Shown: positions 56,213 to 64,000 of the stretch, piece after piece | How the letters are laid out: the number at the start of each line of letters is the position of its first letter | Numbering within the stretch: the stretch's first letter is position 1 | Source: Sedimenticola selenatireducens | GTDB lineage: Bacteria > Pseudomonadota > Gammaproteobacteria > Chromatiales > Chromatiaceae | Reading direction: 5' to 3' | Assembly: GCF_007625115.1 (NCBI RefSeq) | Contig: NZ_VMNH01000023.1 | Coordinates: forward strand, 237,620 to 301,619 | Length of the DNA: 64,000 bases | Translations under genes and position numbers: made by a program | The notes under the pieces: generated by a model | What the model saw: the letters and a program-made list of their open reading frames with translations, nothing else | What the model was told of the DNA's origin: nothing | The model's database searches: none

Positions 56213-56815
56213 CTATCGAGTGTAGAGTGCGTAAGCCACTTGACCGGCCTTTTTCTCTTTAAGCGCCTGCCAATGTGCCGGTATTTTAGGCATAGGCCCA
56301 TTCAGGTCCCATTCCAGATAGATACGAGGGTTATTCGCCAACCAGCCATTTTGATCTAATTTCAGACAGCATTCACTGAGTAGTTGATCGGCAAATGGCG
56401 GATCAAGAAAAACAATATCGAAGGCCGTGGCCTTCTGCTCAAGCCAGCTTAAGGCATCACCCTGCTGAAGAGAGAGCTGCTCCAATCCCAATAACTGTTG
56501 ATTGTCCTGTAATTGGCGAGCCACCTTGGGATTATGCTCAACAAGCGTGACATGGCGGGCACCGCGTGATGCCGCTTCAAAACCGAGCGCACCACTTCCG
56601 GCAAACAGATCCAGACAGACCGCACCGGGCAATATAGGCTGTAACCAGTTAAACAAGGTTTCACGGGTACGATCCGAGGTTGGCCGAAGCCCCGGACTAT
56701 CTGGAAAAATCAAGCGACGTCCTCGGCACTCACCCCCCACAATCCTGATCTGGTTTGTGGGACTGGGCCGCTTGCCTCGTGATTGGCCCGCCTCAGTTGA
56801 CCGGCTTCTGCTCAT
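56213..56815 (-). CDS. rsmD: 16S rRNA (guanine(966)-N2)-methyltransferase
   Basis: About 200 residues. RIVGGECRGRRLIFPDSPGLRPTSDRTRETLFNWL is the family start, LDLFAGSGALGFEAASRGA is the SAM-binding motif and DIVFLDPPF is the NPPF-like catalytic motif. It methylates G966 of 16S rRNA. It begins inside the last codons of the M16 gene (start at 56815, with an in-frame alternative at 56827), so it is coupled to it. Confidence 0.94.
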   Translation of the reverse strand: MSRSRSTEAGQSRGKRPSPTNQIRIVGGECRGRRLIFPDSPGLRPTSDRTRETLFNWLQPILPGAVCLDLFAGSGALGFEAASRGARHVTLVEHNPKVARQLQDNQQLLGLEQLSLQQGDALSWLEQKATAFDIVFLDPPFADQLLSECCLKLDQNGWLANNPRIYLEWDLNGPMPKIPAHWQALKEKKAGQVAYALYTR

Positions 56816-58100
56816 TACCAACCACAACGGTGATCAGGCTATCGGGTTGAATCCGACGCTGAAACGCCTCGCGTATTTGTTCACGGGTTACGCTATTGAT
56901 GTTGTCGACGAATACATTCAGATAATCCAGGGGGAGATCATAGAAGCCGAGCATCGCCAGATATTCTAAGATCTTGCTATTGCTGGCGATACGCAGCGGG
57001 AATCCACCCGTAATATTCTGTTTCGCGGCCGTCAGCTCAGCTTCGGTTGGTCCCTGCTCAACAAACTTTGCCAAAGTCTCGCGGATAACAGCGAGCGCCT
57101 CTTGCGACTTGGCATTCTGTGTTTGTGCCCCAATCAGGAACGGCCCACTTCTTCGCATCGGGGAAAAATAACTATAAACACTGTAGGAGAGACCGCGCTT
57201 CTCGCGTACCTCTTCACTCAACAGAGAGACTAATCCACTGCCGCCAAGGATATGATTACCGACATAAAGTATGAAGTAATCCGGGTCGCCACGATAGATT
57301 CCAGGCTGCCCCATCAGGATATGTGACTGACTGGAGGGGAACGGTATAGCCTGTTTAATCTCAGCCTCAAGCGCCTTTACTGCGGGTAGTTCAGGGGCGC
57401 GTTCACCCGCCTGGAGCCCGCCCGTGACAAGCTCAGCCAAACGTTCGGCCTCTTGCCTATCCACTGCCCCGACAATTGCCACAACGGCATTCCGCGCCAC
57501 ATAAAAGCGCTGATAGTGGGTTTGCACGTCCTTCCGGGTGATAAGTGCCAGGGATGCCTTATCGCCCTCAATGTGAGAGGCATAAGGATGTTCCCGAAAC
57601 AGCGCCTTCATAAAGGCTTTTTGCGCCACTGTTCCTGGTGATTGCTCGTCATGACTCAAGGAGGTCAGCATCGCCTTACGGTTTCGCTCCAGCGCCTCTA
57701 CCTCAAAACGGGGTGCGCCCAACACCTGCGATACCGTATCCATTGTGGTGGTGAGGGCCTTTTTCTCCGTCAGGCTACGCACGCTTAGCCAGGCCATGTC
57801 ACGATGGGCACTGACACTCATTTCAGATCCGACGCTGTCGAGTCGCTGCGCGATCTGGTCAGCACTCCACTCACCTGCACCCTCTTCCAGCAAGGCACTG
57901 GTGAGATAGGCTACACCCGCTACTTTGTCTCGCGCACTCCCCGCATCAAATACCACACGCAGATCCACCATTGGCAACTCCGGCGCTGCAACATAGAGTA
58001 CCCTTGCGCCTTTACTGGTCTGCCAACTCTGGATATCTGGCCCTGCCCAGAGTTGGCCGGAACAGACGGCAATCAACAACACTAACCACCTGAAGCTCAC
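56793..58100 (-). CDS. M16 family peptidase-like protein, inactive partner
   Basis: About 435 residues with a signal peptide (FRWLVLLIAVCSGQLWA). The M16 fold is clear, but the zinc motif HxxEH is absent (AGSARDKVAGVAYLTSALLEEG replaces it), as in the non-catalytic subunit of bacterial M16 pairs. The later RGLSYSVYSYFSPM block is retained. The GTG at 58100 is chosen because GGAGG lies 8 bases upstream, next to the stop of the preceding gene. The upstream neighbour supplies the active subunit. Confidence 0.85.
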   Translation of the reverse strand: MSFRWLVLLIAVCSGQLWAGPDIQSWQTSKGARVLYVAAPELPMVDLRVVFDAGSARDKVAGVAYLTSALLEEGAGEWSADQIAQRLDSVGSEMSVSAHRDMAWLSVRSLTEKKALTTTMDTVSQVLGAPRFEVEALERNRKAMLTSLSHDEQSPGTVAQKAFMKALFREHPYASHIEGDKASLALITRKDVQTHYQRFYVARNAVVAIVGAVDRQEAERLAELVTGGLQAGERAPELPAVKALEAEIKQAIPFPSSQSHILMGQPGIYRGDPDYFILYVGNHILGGSGLVSLLSEEVREKRGLSYSVYSYFSPMRRSGPFLIGAQTQNAKSQEALAVIRETLAKFVEQGPTEAELTAAKQNITGGFPLRIASNSKILEYLAMLGFYDLPLDYLNVFVDNINSVTREQIREAFQRRIQPDSLITVVVGNEQKPVN

Positions 58101-58104
58101 TCGT

Positions 58105-59469
58105 TTAACCTCCATGACGACCACCTGTAGCACGACGTACTGGCTTTACATTGTCCATAGGCAATGGTTCCAATTGAGTAATCGTCAGATTATCATCCAC
58201 CAGATAGCGCTCGGCTACCTCGCGTACCTGTTCGGGTGTCACCTGCTTCAGTGCAGCGACATACTGATCGATCAAGCGCCAATCCAGACCCACTGTCTCC
58301 AGCATGCCAATTTCCATCGCCTGATAGAACACAGAATCCAGCTCGAATACCTTTGAGGCAATCACCTGAGTGCGCACACGATCAAGCTCTTCTTCAGTGA
58401 CCAACTCGCTGCGTAACCGAACGATCTCCTGACGTAATGCAGATTCCAGTTCCTGCATGGTCCGTCCCTGAGCCGGCGTACCATCGATCAGCAACATGCC
58501 AGGAAGCCGGGTAAAAGCGTTGTACTCAGCTCCGGCTGAAACGGCTATCTCACTGCCTCGAACCAGATGCTTACTGAACCGTGCACTGTTGCCACCATCC
58601 AACACCGCCACCAGCATCTCCAACGCATAGGGCTCCCAACGCTTCTCTGCCGTTGTCACTGCCGGGGTTTTAAAGCCCATGATCATATAAGGCTCATTGG
58701 CTGGCACCTTGACTACAGAGCGCGTCTCACCTTTTTGCTGCGGTTCTCGCAGGGGCTTCAACTTAGGGATAGCCTCCCGTTTCAGGGGGCCAAAGTATTG
58801 CTTTGCCAGGCTAAACACCGCTTCTGGTTTTACATCACCCACGACCACCAGGGTCGCATTGTTCGGTGCATACCAGAGTCGGTACCAATCAGCGAGATCC
58901 TCTATCTTCATATTTTCCAGATCATTCATCCAACCGATAACTGGATTGGCATACGGCAGACTCCGATAGGCCAGTGCAGAAAACTGCTCATACACCTGAC
59001 CCGTCGGCTTGTCTTCTGTGCGTAACCGACGCTCCTCTTTGACCACCTCAATCTCTTTGGCAAATTCATCTGCCGGCAAGGTGAGATGCCGCATGCGATC
59101 GGCCTCTAGCTCCAGGGCAATCTCCAGGCGATCGCTGGACATGGTCTGGAAATAGGCCGTGTAATCTCGACCGGTAAAGGCGTTTTCGGTACCCCCATTC
59201 TGGGCAATGATGCGCGAAAATTGTCCGGGAGGATGCAGCGCTGTCCCCTTAAACATCATATGTTCCAGGGCATGAGAAATACCGGTAATACCATCCGGCT
59301 CGTAGGAAGCACCGACCTTGTACCATACCTGAGAGACCATGATGGGTGCACGATGGTCCTCCTTCACAATAATCTTCATACCGTTATCGAGCATCGTTTC
59401 CTGCACCCGGCTCTCTGCCAGAACAGCATTGGAAAGCAGTAGTATGGCTGTGACTAGTAGTAATCTCAT
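58105..59469 (-). CDS. M16 family zinc peptidase, active subunit
   Basis: About 454 residues with a signal peptide (LLLVTAILLLSNAVLA). The zinc motif is in GISHALEHMMFKGT (HxxEH), and the third ligand Glu lies downstream in the EKEIEVVKEERR region. It is a periplasmic insulinase-type peptidase, PqqL/processing-peptidase-like. It pairs with the inactive M16 gene that follows 4 bases later. An ATG at 59469 is chosen; an in-frame GTG at 59481 is possible. Confidence 0.9.
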   Translation of the reverse strand: MRLLLVTAILLLSNAVLAESRVQETMLDNGMKIIVKEDHRAPIMVSQVWYKVGASYEPDGITGISHALEHMMFKGTALHPPGQFSRIIAQNGGTENAFTGRDYTAYFQTMSSDRLEIALELEADRMRHLTLPADEFAKEIEVVKEERRLRTEDKPTGQVYEQFSALAYRSLPYANPVIGWMNDLENMKIEDLADWYRLWYAPNNATLVVVGDVKPEAVFSLAKQYFGPLKREAIPKLKPLREPQQKGETRSVVKVPANEPYMIMGFKTPAVTTAEKRWEPYALEMLVAVLDGGNSARFSKHLVRGSEIAVSAGAEYNAFTRLPGMLLIDGTPAQGRTMQELESALRQEIVRLRSELVTEEELDRVRTQVIASKVFELDSVFYQAMEIGMLETVGLDWRLIDQYVAALKQVTPEQVREVAERYLVDDNLTITQLEPLPMDNVKPVRRATGGRHGG

Positions 59470-59673
59470 AGTGTGTCCCACAACACCCTTTGCTCTCTGA
59501 TTGAGCTAGAGGGATAGGTTGATTCCTCGCAAAATGTTACGATCTGACTTTAACACTTATACCCGGACGGCAAGTCATTTTTTCAATGTTGTTACCTTGA
59601 CTCGTGTACCGGGATTCCACTTAAGAGACAAAACGTATTGCCATCAGTTCAATGGCATACTGGATTAACCAGC

Positions 59674-60666
59674 ATGTTTGGATTTGGAAAAAAGAAGTCA
59701 CCTGAATCTGCACCCATAGATGTGGTTGCATCTGAACCTGAGGTAAAAACCGGGCTCTTTTCCCGACTCAAAAACCGACTGGTCAAGACACGCAGCAACC
59801 TGACAGATGGATTGGCCAATCTGGTTCTGGGCCGTAAAACCATCGACGCCGATCTCTTGGAAGAGCTGGAAACACTGCTACTGATGGCGGATGTTGGGGT
59901 AGATGCCACTACCCGAATCATTAATGACCTGACGGGGAGAGTAAAGCGTAAAGAGCTCTCTGATCCTGATCGCCTAACTGAAATATTGAAAGATCAACTA
60001 CAACAGATCCTGACTCAATGCGACAAACCCGTGCAACAGGCTGCCCCCGGCAAACCGCAGGTAATCCTGATGGTGGGTATCAATGGGGCCGGAAAAACCA
60101 CCACTATTGGCAAGCTGGCCAAACGATTACAGGAAGAGGGTCAGAGCGTCATGCTTGCAGCGGGAGATACCTTTCGTGCCGCAGCAGTGGAACAACTGCA
60201 AACCTGGGGAGAGCGCAACAATATCCCTGTTGTAGCGCAACACACAGGGGCCGATTCAGCCTCCGTGATATTCGATGCCCTGCAATCTGCTACATCACGG
60301 GGCATTGATGTACTGATTGCCGATACCGCGGGCCGCCTTCACACCAAGGGCAATTTGATGGAAGAGCTGGCAAAGATAGCCCGGGTAATGAAAAAGATTG
60401 ACCCAGATGCGCCCCATGAGGTGATGCTGGTCGTCGATGCAACCACTGGGCAAAACGCCCTCAATCAGGCGGTACAATTTCACAAAACAGCAGGCGTCAC
60501 CGGCATTACCCTGACCAAGCTGGATGGTACCGCAAAGGGGGGAATCGTCTTCGCCATCGCTGAGAAGCTTGGCTTACCCATCCGGTTTATCGGAGTGGGT
60601 GAAGCAATAGAAGATCTACGCCACTTTGATGGTGAAGAGTTTGTTAACGCCCTGTTTTCCGAATAA
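59674..60666 (+). CDS. ftsY: Signal recognition particle receptor FtsY
   Basis: About 330 residues. A short acidic/basic N-terminal part precedes the NG domain: N domain helices, GTP loop [31 protein letters not shown] (G3), and [10 protein letters not shown] (G4). It docks ribosome-SRP complexes at the inner membrane. An upstream in-frame start at 59638 would add 12 residues. The A domain is short compared with the long acidic one of E. coli FtsY. Confidence 0.94.
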   Translation: MFGFGKKKSPESAPIDVVASEPEVKTGLFSRLKNRLVKTRSNLTDGLANLVLGRKTIDADLLEELETLLLMADVGVDATTRIINDLTGRVKRKELSDPDRLTEILKDQLQQILTQCDKPVQQAAPGKPQVILMVGINGAGKTTTIGKLAKRLQEEGQSVMLAAGDTFRAAAVEQLQTWGERNNIPVVAQHTGADSASVIFDALQSATSRGIDVLIADTAGRLHTKGNLMEELAKIARVMKKIDPDAPHEVMLVVDATTGQNALNQAVQFHKTAGVTGITLTKLDGTAKGGIVFAIAEKLGLPIRFIGVGEAIEDLRHFDGEEFVNALFSE

Positions 60667-60686
60667 AACCAAACCCAACGGCGCCA

Positions 60687-61364
60687 ATGATCCATTTTGA
60701 CAATGTCACCAAACGCTACCCTGGCGGGCATGAGGGCCTGAGTAATGTCAGCTTCCATATAGAACCGGGTGAGATGGTATTCCTGACGGGACACTCCGGG
60801 GCAGGAAAAAGCACTTTACTCAAACTGATCGGACTACTGGAACGCAGTACACGTGGTCAGGTCCGGGTCGCAGGGCGCAATCTGACCCGCCTCAGCCGCG
60901 GCCAGATCCCTTATCATCGTCGTGAAGTAGGGATGATCTTCCAGGACCACCGTCTGCTCTACGACCGAACGGTGTTCGATAATGTCGCCATGCCCTTGGT
61001 GGTTGCAGGTCTTGGACACCTGGAGATCGGCCGTCGGGTACGCGCTGCACTTGATAAGGTCGGGCTATTATCCAAAGAAAAAGAGCTACCGATTACCCTC
61101 TCTGGCGGTGAGCAACAACGCGTCGGCATCGCACGCGCTGTCGTCAGCAAACCACCCGTGGTGCTGGCCGACGAACCGACTGGCAATCTTGATCCGACAC
61201 TCTCCAGAGAGATCATGTCGCTGTTTGAACAGTTCAATGATGTCGGTGTAACACTCCTGATTGCCACCCATGATCTGAATCTGATATCTCGCATGAATCG
61301 GCGGATTCTGGTGCTGGATAAAAGCCGATTGGCCAAGGACAGCGCAGCAGAGGTGCCCTGTTGA
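60687..61364 (+). CDS. ftsE: Cell division ATP-binding protein FtsE
   Basis: A 225-residue ABC ATPase with Walker [16 protein letters not shown]-loop IFQDHRLL, signature [14 protein letters not shown], Walker [12 protein letters not shown] and switch His in ATHDL. With FtsX it activates septal peptidoglycan hydrolases. It overlaps ftsX by 4 bases. Confidence 0.95.
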   Translation: MIHFDNVTKRYPGGHEGLSNVSFHIEPGEMVFLTGHSGAGKSTLLKLIGLLERSTRGQVRVAGRNLTRLSRGQIPYHRREVGMIFQDHRLLYDRTVFDNVAMPLVVAGLGHLEIGRRVRAALDKVGLLSKEKELPITLSGGEQQRVGIARAVVSKPPVVLADEPTGNLDPTLSREIMSLFEQFNDVGVTLLIATHDLNLISRMNRRILVLDKSRLAKDSAAEVPC

Positions 61365-62344
61365 TAGGCAAATCCCGTAAAACCCGCAAAAAGAGTGCTG
61401 CCAATATCTCTCCCCGCAGCACATTACGAGTCGATGTCTGGCTTATGCGTCACCTACAGGTGGCCTTGGCCAGCTTAGGCCGTCTGGTGAGAACCCCACT
61501 CTCAACCCTGATGACCATCCTGGTTATCGGGATTGCTCTGGCACTACCCTCCGGCCTCTATCTGTTGCTGAATAATGCCAAGACCCTGAGTGGCAACTGG
61601 GATGGTGCGGCCAGTATTTCGCTTTTTATGACACAGGAAACAAGCGAACAGCGGGCTGAGCAGATTGCCGAACAACTGCGTAACGATCCGGCCATTCTCA
61701 AGGTGCAGCTGATCAGCCGAACAGCGGCATTGGAGGAGTTTCGACAGCTAAGCGGTTTTGCTGATGTACTCGACTCGATCAAAGATAACCCCCTACCCTC
61801 TCTGCTGATAGTCGAACCAAGACCGGAGCATGCTGAGCCTATTCCTGCTGAAGCCCTACTCGCCAGACTCAGAAAAATACAGGAAGTGGAGTTTGCCCAG
61901 CTCGACCTGGAGTGGGTTCGCCGCTTTCATGCCATCACCGAAATCGCACAGCGTGGCGTCATGATACTCGCCTCCCTACTCGGCCTATCTGTCTTGCTGA
62001 TTGTGGGAAACACCATTCGTCTGGAGATTCAGAATCGTCATGCCGAGATTGAAATTACTAAACTGATTGGTGGTACCAACGCCTTTATCCGGCGACCTTT
62101 TCTTTACAACGGGGCCTGGTACGGATTGTTTGGCGGAATATCGGCCTGGCTCATGGTCGCTGTCTCGTTGCTGCTTCTAGACAATCCGGTTGCTCAACTG
62201 GCCGGCCTTTACCAAAGCGGGTTTGAATTACGCGGCATCGACTTTAGCACCCTCATCACACTGCTTGGCGGCAGTACAGTATTGGGCCTTACAGGCTCGT
62301 GGATCGCCGTCGGCCGGCATCTCCATCAGATTGAACCCTCCTGA
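61361..62344 (+). CDS. ftsX: Cell division protein FtsX
   Basis: A 327-residue membrane protein with four transmembrane helices (about 48-70, 200-222, 250-275 and 295-318) and a periplasmic loop after the first (SLFMTQETSEQRAEQIAEQL), as in FtsX. The apparent start codon is a TTG overlapping the ftsE stop; the cytoplasmic N-terminus is long and basic, so an internal start such as the ATG at codon 29 (MRHLQVAL) is an alternative. Confidence 0.93.
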   Translation: MIGKSRKTRKKSAANISPRSTLRVDVWLMRHLQVALASLGRLVRTPLSTLMTILVIGIALALPSGLYLLLNNAKTLSGNWDGAASISLFMTQETSEQRAEQIAEQLRNDPAILKVQLISRTAALEEFRQLSGFADVLDSIKDNPLPSLLIVEPRPEHAEPIPAEALLARLRKIQEVEFAQLDLEWVRRFHAITEIAQRGVMILASLLGLSVLLIVGNTIRLEIQNRHAEIEITKLIGGTNAFIRRPFLYNGAWYGLFGGISAWLMVAVSLLLLDNPVAQLAGLYQSGFELRGIDFSTLITLLGGSTVLGLTGSWIAVGRHLHQIEPS

Positions 62345-62383
62345 ATTGACAAATCATAATTAACCGAGGAACCAAACCGTCCA

Positions 62384-62410
62384 TTAGCACTCTTACACGT
62401 CGAGTGCTAA
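62384..62410. promoter_or_regulatory. CIRCE operator upstream of rpoH
   Basis: TTAGCACTC, nine bases, GAGTGCTAA: a perfect match to the CIRCE inverted repeat, the binding site of HrcA. It lies 67 bases before the rpoH start. A TAAAAT hexamer (62408-62413) at its right edge could be the -10 of the repressed promoter, and TATAAT at 62444-62449 another. A third half-site-like GGGTGCTAA lies at 62435-62443. Confidence 0.88.
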
Positions 62411-62476
62411 AATAGAGTGGCGCCCAATATACGAGGGTGCTAATATAATACCATACTAAACGACTAGGGTATTCTG

Positions 62477-63325
62477 ATGACTAAACAACTTGCTATCGCG
62501 AACACATTGCCAACAGGCAGTATCGACGCCTATATCAGCGCTGCCTACCAGCTGCCGATGCTAAGTGCCGAAGAAGAGCATAGCTTGGCAGTACAGCTGC
62601 AGGAGAATGGGGACCTGGAGGCCGCACGAGCCCTTGTCATGTCCCATCTTCGTTTCGTTATACGAATTGCCAGAGGCTATTCCGGCTATGGTCTGGCACT
62701 GCCGGATTTAATTCAGGAAGGCACTGTAGGTCTGATGAAGGCGGTGCGACGCTTTGATCCCGACCATGGCGTTCGCCTGGTTTCGTTTGCCGTTCACTGG
62801 ATTAAGGCAGAGATTCACGAATACGTGCTGCGAAACTGGCGCATTGTCAAAGTCGCCACCACCAAGGCACAACGTAAACTGTTCTTCAATCTGCGTAGCT
62901 CCAAGAAACGTCTCGGCTGGTTCTCCCAGGAAGAGGTAGAAGGGGTCGCTAAAGACCTTGGAGTTAAGCCCGAAACCGTTCTGGAGATGGAGAGCCGTCT
63001 GAATAATCACGATCTGGCCTTTGATGGCATCGATCAGGGTGATGACGATCAGGCCCCGGCACCTGCAGCCTATCTAGCCGACATGCGCATGGAACCCTCC
63101 CGTCAGCTAGAGATAGCAGATACCGAAGACAGCGATAAAAATCAGCTCTATATCGCCCTGGAAGGACTGGACGATCGCAGTAAAGAGATACTTCAGGCGC
63201 GCTGGCTTTCAGAGAAGAAAATGACACTGCACGAACTCGCTGATAAATACGGTGTATCGGCCGAAAGGATACGTCAGATAGAAAAAGCGGCTATGGGTAA
63301 ACTTAAAGCCCATCTTGCTGCCTGA
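62477..63325 (+). CDS. rpoH: Heat-shock sigma factor RpoH (sigma-32)
   Basis: A 282-residue sigma factor with region 2 [19 protein letters not shown] and [41 protein letters not shown]; the QRKLFFNLR 'RpoH box' identifies sigma-32. Region 4 is [26 protein letters not shown]. It directs transcription of chaperone and protease genes. The CIRCE operator upstream suggests it is also repressed by HrcA. The strong 16-bp palindrome just after its stop is described separately. Confidence 0.95.
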   Translation: MTKQLAIANTLPTGSIDAYISAAYQLPMLSAEEEHSLAVQLQENGDLEAARALVMSHLRFVIRIARGYSGYGLALPDLIQEGTVGLMKAVRRFDPDHGVRLVSFAVHWIKAEIHEYVLRNWRIVKVATTKAQRKLFFNLRSSKKRLGWFSQEEVEGVAKDLGVKPETVLEMESRLNNHDLAFDGIDQGDDDQAPAPAAYLADMRMEPSRQLEIADTEDSDKNQLYIALEGLDDRSKEILQARWLSEKKMTLHELADKYGVSAERIRQIEKAAMGKLKAHLAA

Positions 63326-63331
63326 TCAACA

Positions 63332-63369
63332 CCTCCTAAAACATGAATAATATTTCATGTTTTAGGAGG
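63332..63369. repeat. 16-bp perfect inverted repeat after rpoH
   Basis: CCTCCTAAAACATGAA (63332-63347) pairs with TTCATGTTTTAGGAGG (63354-63369) around a 6-nt loop. It lies 6 bases after the rpoH stop. No T tract follows, so it is not a classical terminator; it may stabilise the mRNA 3' end. Confidence 0.75.
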
Positions 63370-63560
63370 GTCCTGAACACATCAAGAAAAATATTGCATC
63401 ATTCCCATAAATAATATCAGGAAATAAACTTTTTACTTACAATTGAAACGGTTTTTTTTATTGATATTACATTCACTTAACCGCAATACACCCCACCATT
63501 AGCCACTCTCCGTTTTTTTCAAAACCCTGTTGACCACAGCAGGGGGGAACCGTTATGCTC

Positions 63561-63600
63561 ACCCTTCAAATCCTTAAACAGCGGCATTTAAAGGGTTTTT
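63561..63600 (+). terminator. Probable rho-independent terminator of rpoH
   Basis: ACCCTTCAAAT (63561-63571) pairs with ATTTAAAGGGT (63586-63596), one mismatch, followed by five T residues. It lies 236 bases beyond the rpoH stop. Confidence 0.6.
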
Positions 63601-63729
63601 GTGTAGAAGAGCGAGCCCCGGTTAGTAGCAGCGAGGGTCGCAAGAGGAAGTAAACCGGCATTAACCGACATGTTATACAGACCGATATATGTATTATTTT
63701 TCATATTTCACTCAACATATACCATAGGT

Positions 63730-63758
63730 TTCGCACGGTAATAATTAGAATGTATAGT
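63730..63758 (+). promoter_or_regulatory. Possible promoter of the solute-binding protein gene
   Basis: TTCGCA (63730-63735) and TATAGT (63753-63758) with a 17-base spacer, the -10 five of six to consensus and the -35 four of six. It reads towards the gene at 63858. Confidence 0.45.
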
Positions 63759-63857
63759 AGTGATCAGCGTAGGTGACGTGATGTGCGAAAGCACCACAGC
63801 AAACGCAAGAAAAACACAACAAATCACAGACAGAGCATTGAGGAGTGATGATTCAAT

Positions 63858-64000
63858 ATGAATATTAAAAAAAGCGTAACAGCCCTGGCGATCAGCGGAG
63901 TCCTGGCATTAGGCGCAGGCCAAGCGGTATCGGCGGAGACGATCAAGGTCGGTACCTTCCTGGCGGTGACCGGAGGTGCCTCGTTCCTGGGTGATCCGGA
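63858..64000 (+). CDS. Periplasmic solute-binding protein (ABC transporter), partial
   Basis: The gene runs off the right edge of the window; 47 codons are visible. They encode a signal peptide (ALAISGVLALGAGQAVSA) followed by ETIKVGTFLAVTGGASFLGDP, the start of type-1 periplasmic binding proteins such as branched-chain amino acid or urea receptors (LivK/UrtA type). AGGAG lies 12 bases before the ATG. The transport substrate cannot be told from this fragment. Confidence 0.8.
   Translation, partial: MNIKKSVTALAISGVLALGAGQAVSAETIKVGTFLAVTGGASFLGDP

Larger units (their letters stand above)
63370..63857. other. Non-coding stretch after rpoH
   Basis: No gene is visible in these 488 bases, which are AT-rich. 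They hold the terminator at 63561-63600, a loosely paired CCGGTT/AACCGG segment with a purine-rich loop (about 63617-63655) that might be a structured leader or small RNA, and the promoter at 63730-63758. I cannot name an RNA family. Confidence 0.4.

Noticed and set aside
63617..63655. Known riboswitch before the solute-binding protein gene
   Set aside because: A CCGGTT/AACCGG pairing exists, but I could not match it to any riboswitch core.

Overview
The window is a chromosomal segment of a Gram-negative bacterium, most likely a gammaproteobacterium. The housekeeping block on the right (two M16 peptidases, rsmD, coaD, ftsY-ftsE-ftsX, rpoH) and the fdhD/mobA, b561, CobB-type sirtuin and PhoH genes all fit that group. 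A facultatively anaerobic, sulfur- or nitrate-respiring Chromatiales-like lineage such as Sedimenticola relatives is my guess from gene content, not something the sequence proves. There are no rRNA or tRNA genes, CRISPR arrays, phage genes or transposase genes.

Layout. 1-7.4 kb: a small Cys-rich protein, a secreted protein, gamma-glutamyltransferase, the molybdenum-cofactor genes fdhD-mobA, a cytochrome b561 and a Cache sensor with a degenerate histidine-kinase core. Copies of a short palindromic element with 13-bp terminal inverted repeats sit between these genes. 7.6-40.5 kb: a nearly complete anaerobic aromatic-degradation island. Leftward genes run had-oah-dch-bcrCBAD-ferredoxin (dearomatising, ATP-dependent benzoyl-CoA reductase and ring opening), then a GNAT protein, an SDR dehydrogenase and glutaryl-CoA dehydrogenase. 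Rightward genes are korAB (2-oxoglutarate:ferredoxin oxidoreductase), a helical protein, a hotdog thioesterase, padBCD (phenylacetyl-CoA:acceptor oxidoreductase), padEFGHI (phenylglyoxylate dehydrogenase), padJ (phenylacetate-CoA ligase), a four-Cys mini-protein, a tungsten aldehyde oxidoreductase fused to a MoaD-like domain, a BzdR-type regulator, a 3-oxoacyl-CoA thiolase and an ADP-forming acyl-CoA-synthetase-like protein.

40.5-52.2 kb: signalling and envelope genes. These are a GGDEF-EAL protein, an HTH protein with several PAS domains, a CPBP membrane protease, a DUF4405 protein, a PLA2-like secreted protein, a sirtuin, an 11-residue-repeat secreted protein, an ECF-sigma operon ending in a DUF3106 protein, and PhoH. 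52.5-55.5 kb: a second korAB pair with its own ferredoxin. 55.5-63.3 kb: coaD, rsmD, two M16 peptidases, ftsYEX and rpoH; rpoH has a perfect CIRCE operator upstream. The window ends inside the gene of a periplasmic solute-binding protein.

How the genes work together. Phenylacetaldehyde (via the AOR) or phenylacetate (via PadJ) becomes phenylacetyl-CoA. PadBCD oxidises its alpha carbon to phenylglyoxylate and PadEFGHI decarboxylates this to benzoyl-CoA. Benzoyl-CoA reductase uses ferredoxin electrons, which KorAB can regenerate from 2-oxoglutarate, to make cyclohexadienoyl-CoA. Dch, Had and Oah then give 3-hydroxypimelyl-CoA. The SDR and the thiolase could convert this to glutaryl-CoA, and GcdH takes that to crotonyl-CoA. 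No obvious benzoate-CoA ligase is present, so the island looks centred on phenylacetate/phenylalanine-type substrates. FdhD and MobA nearby fit the demand for molybdenum/tungsten cofactor.
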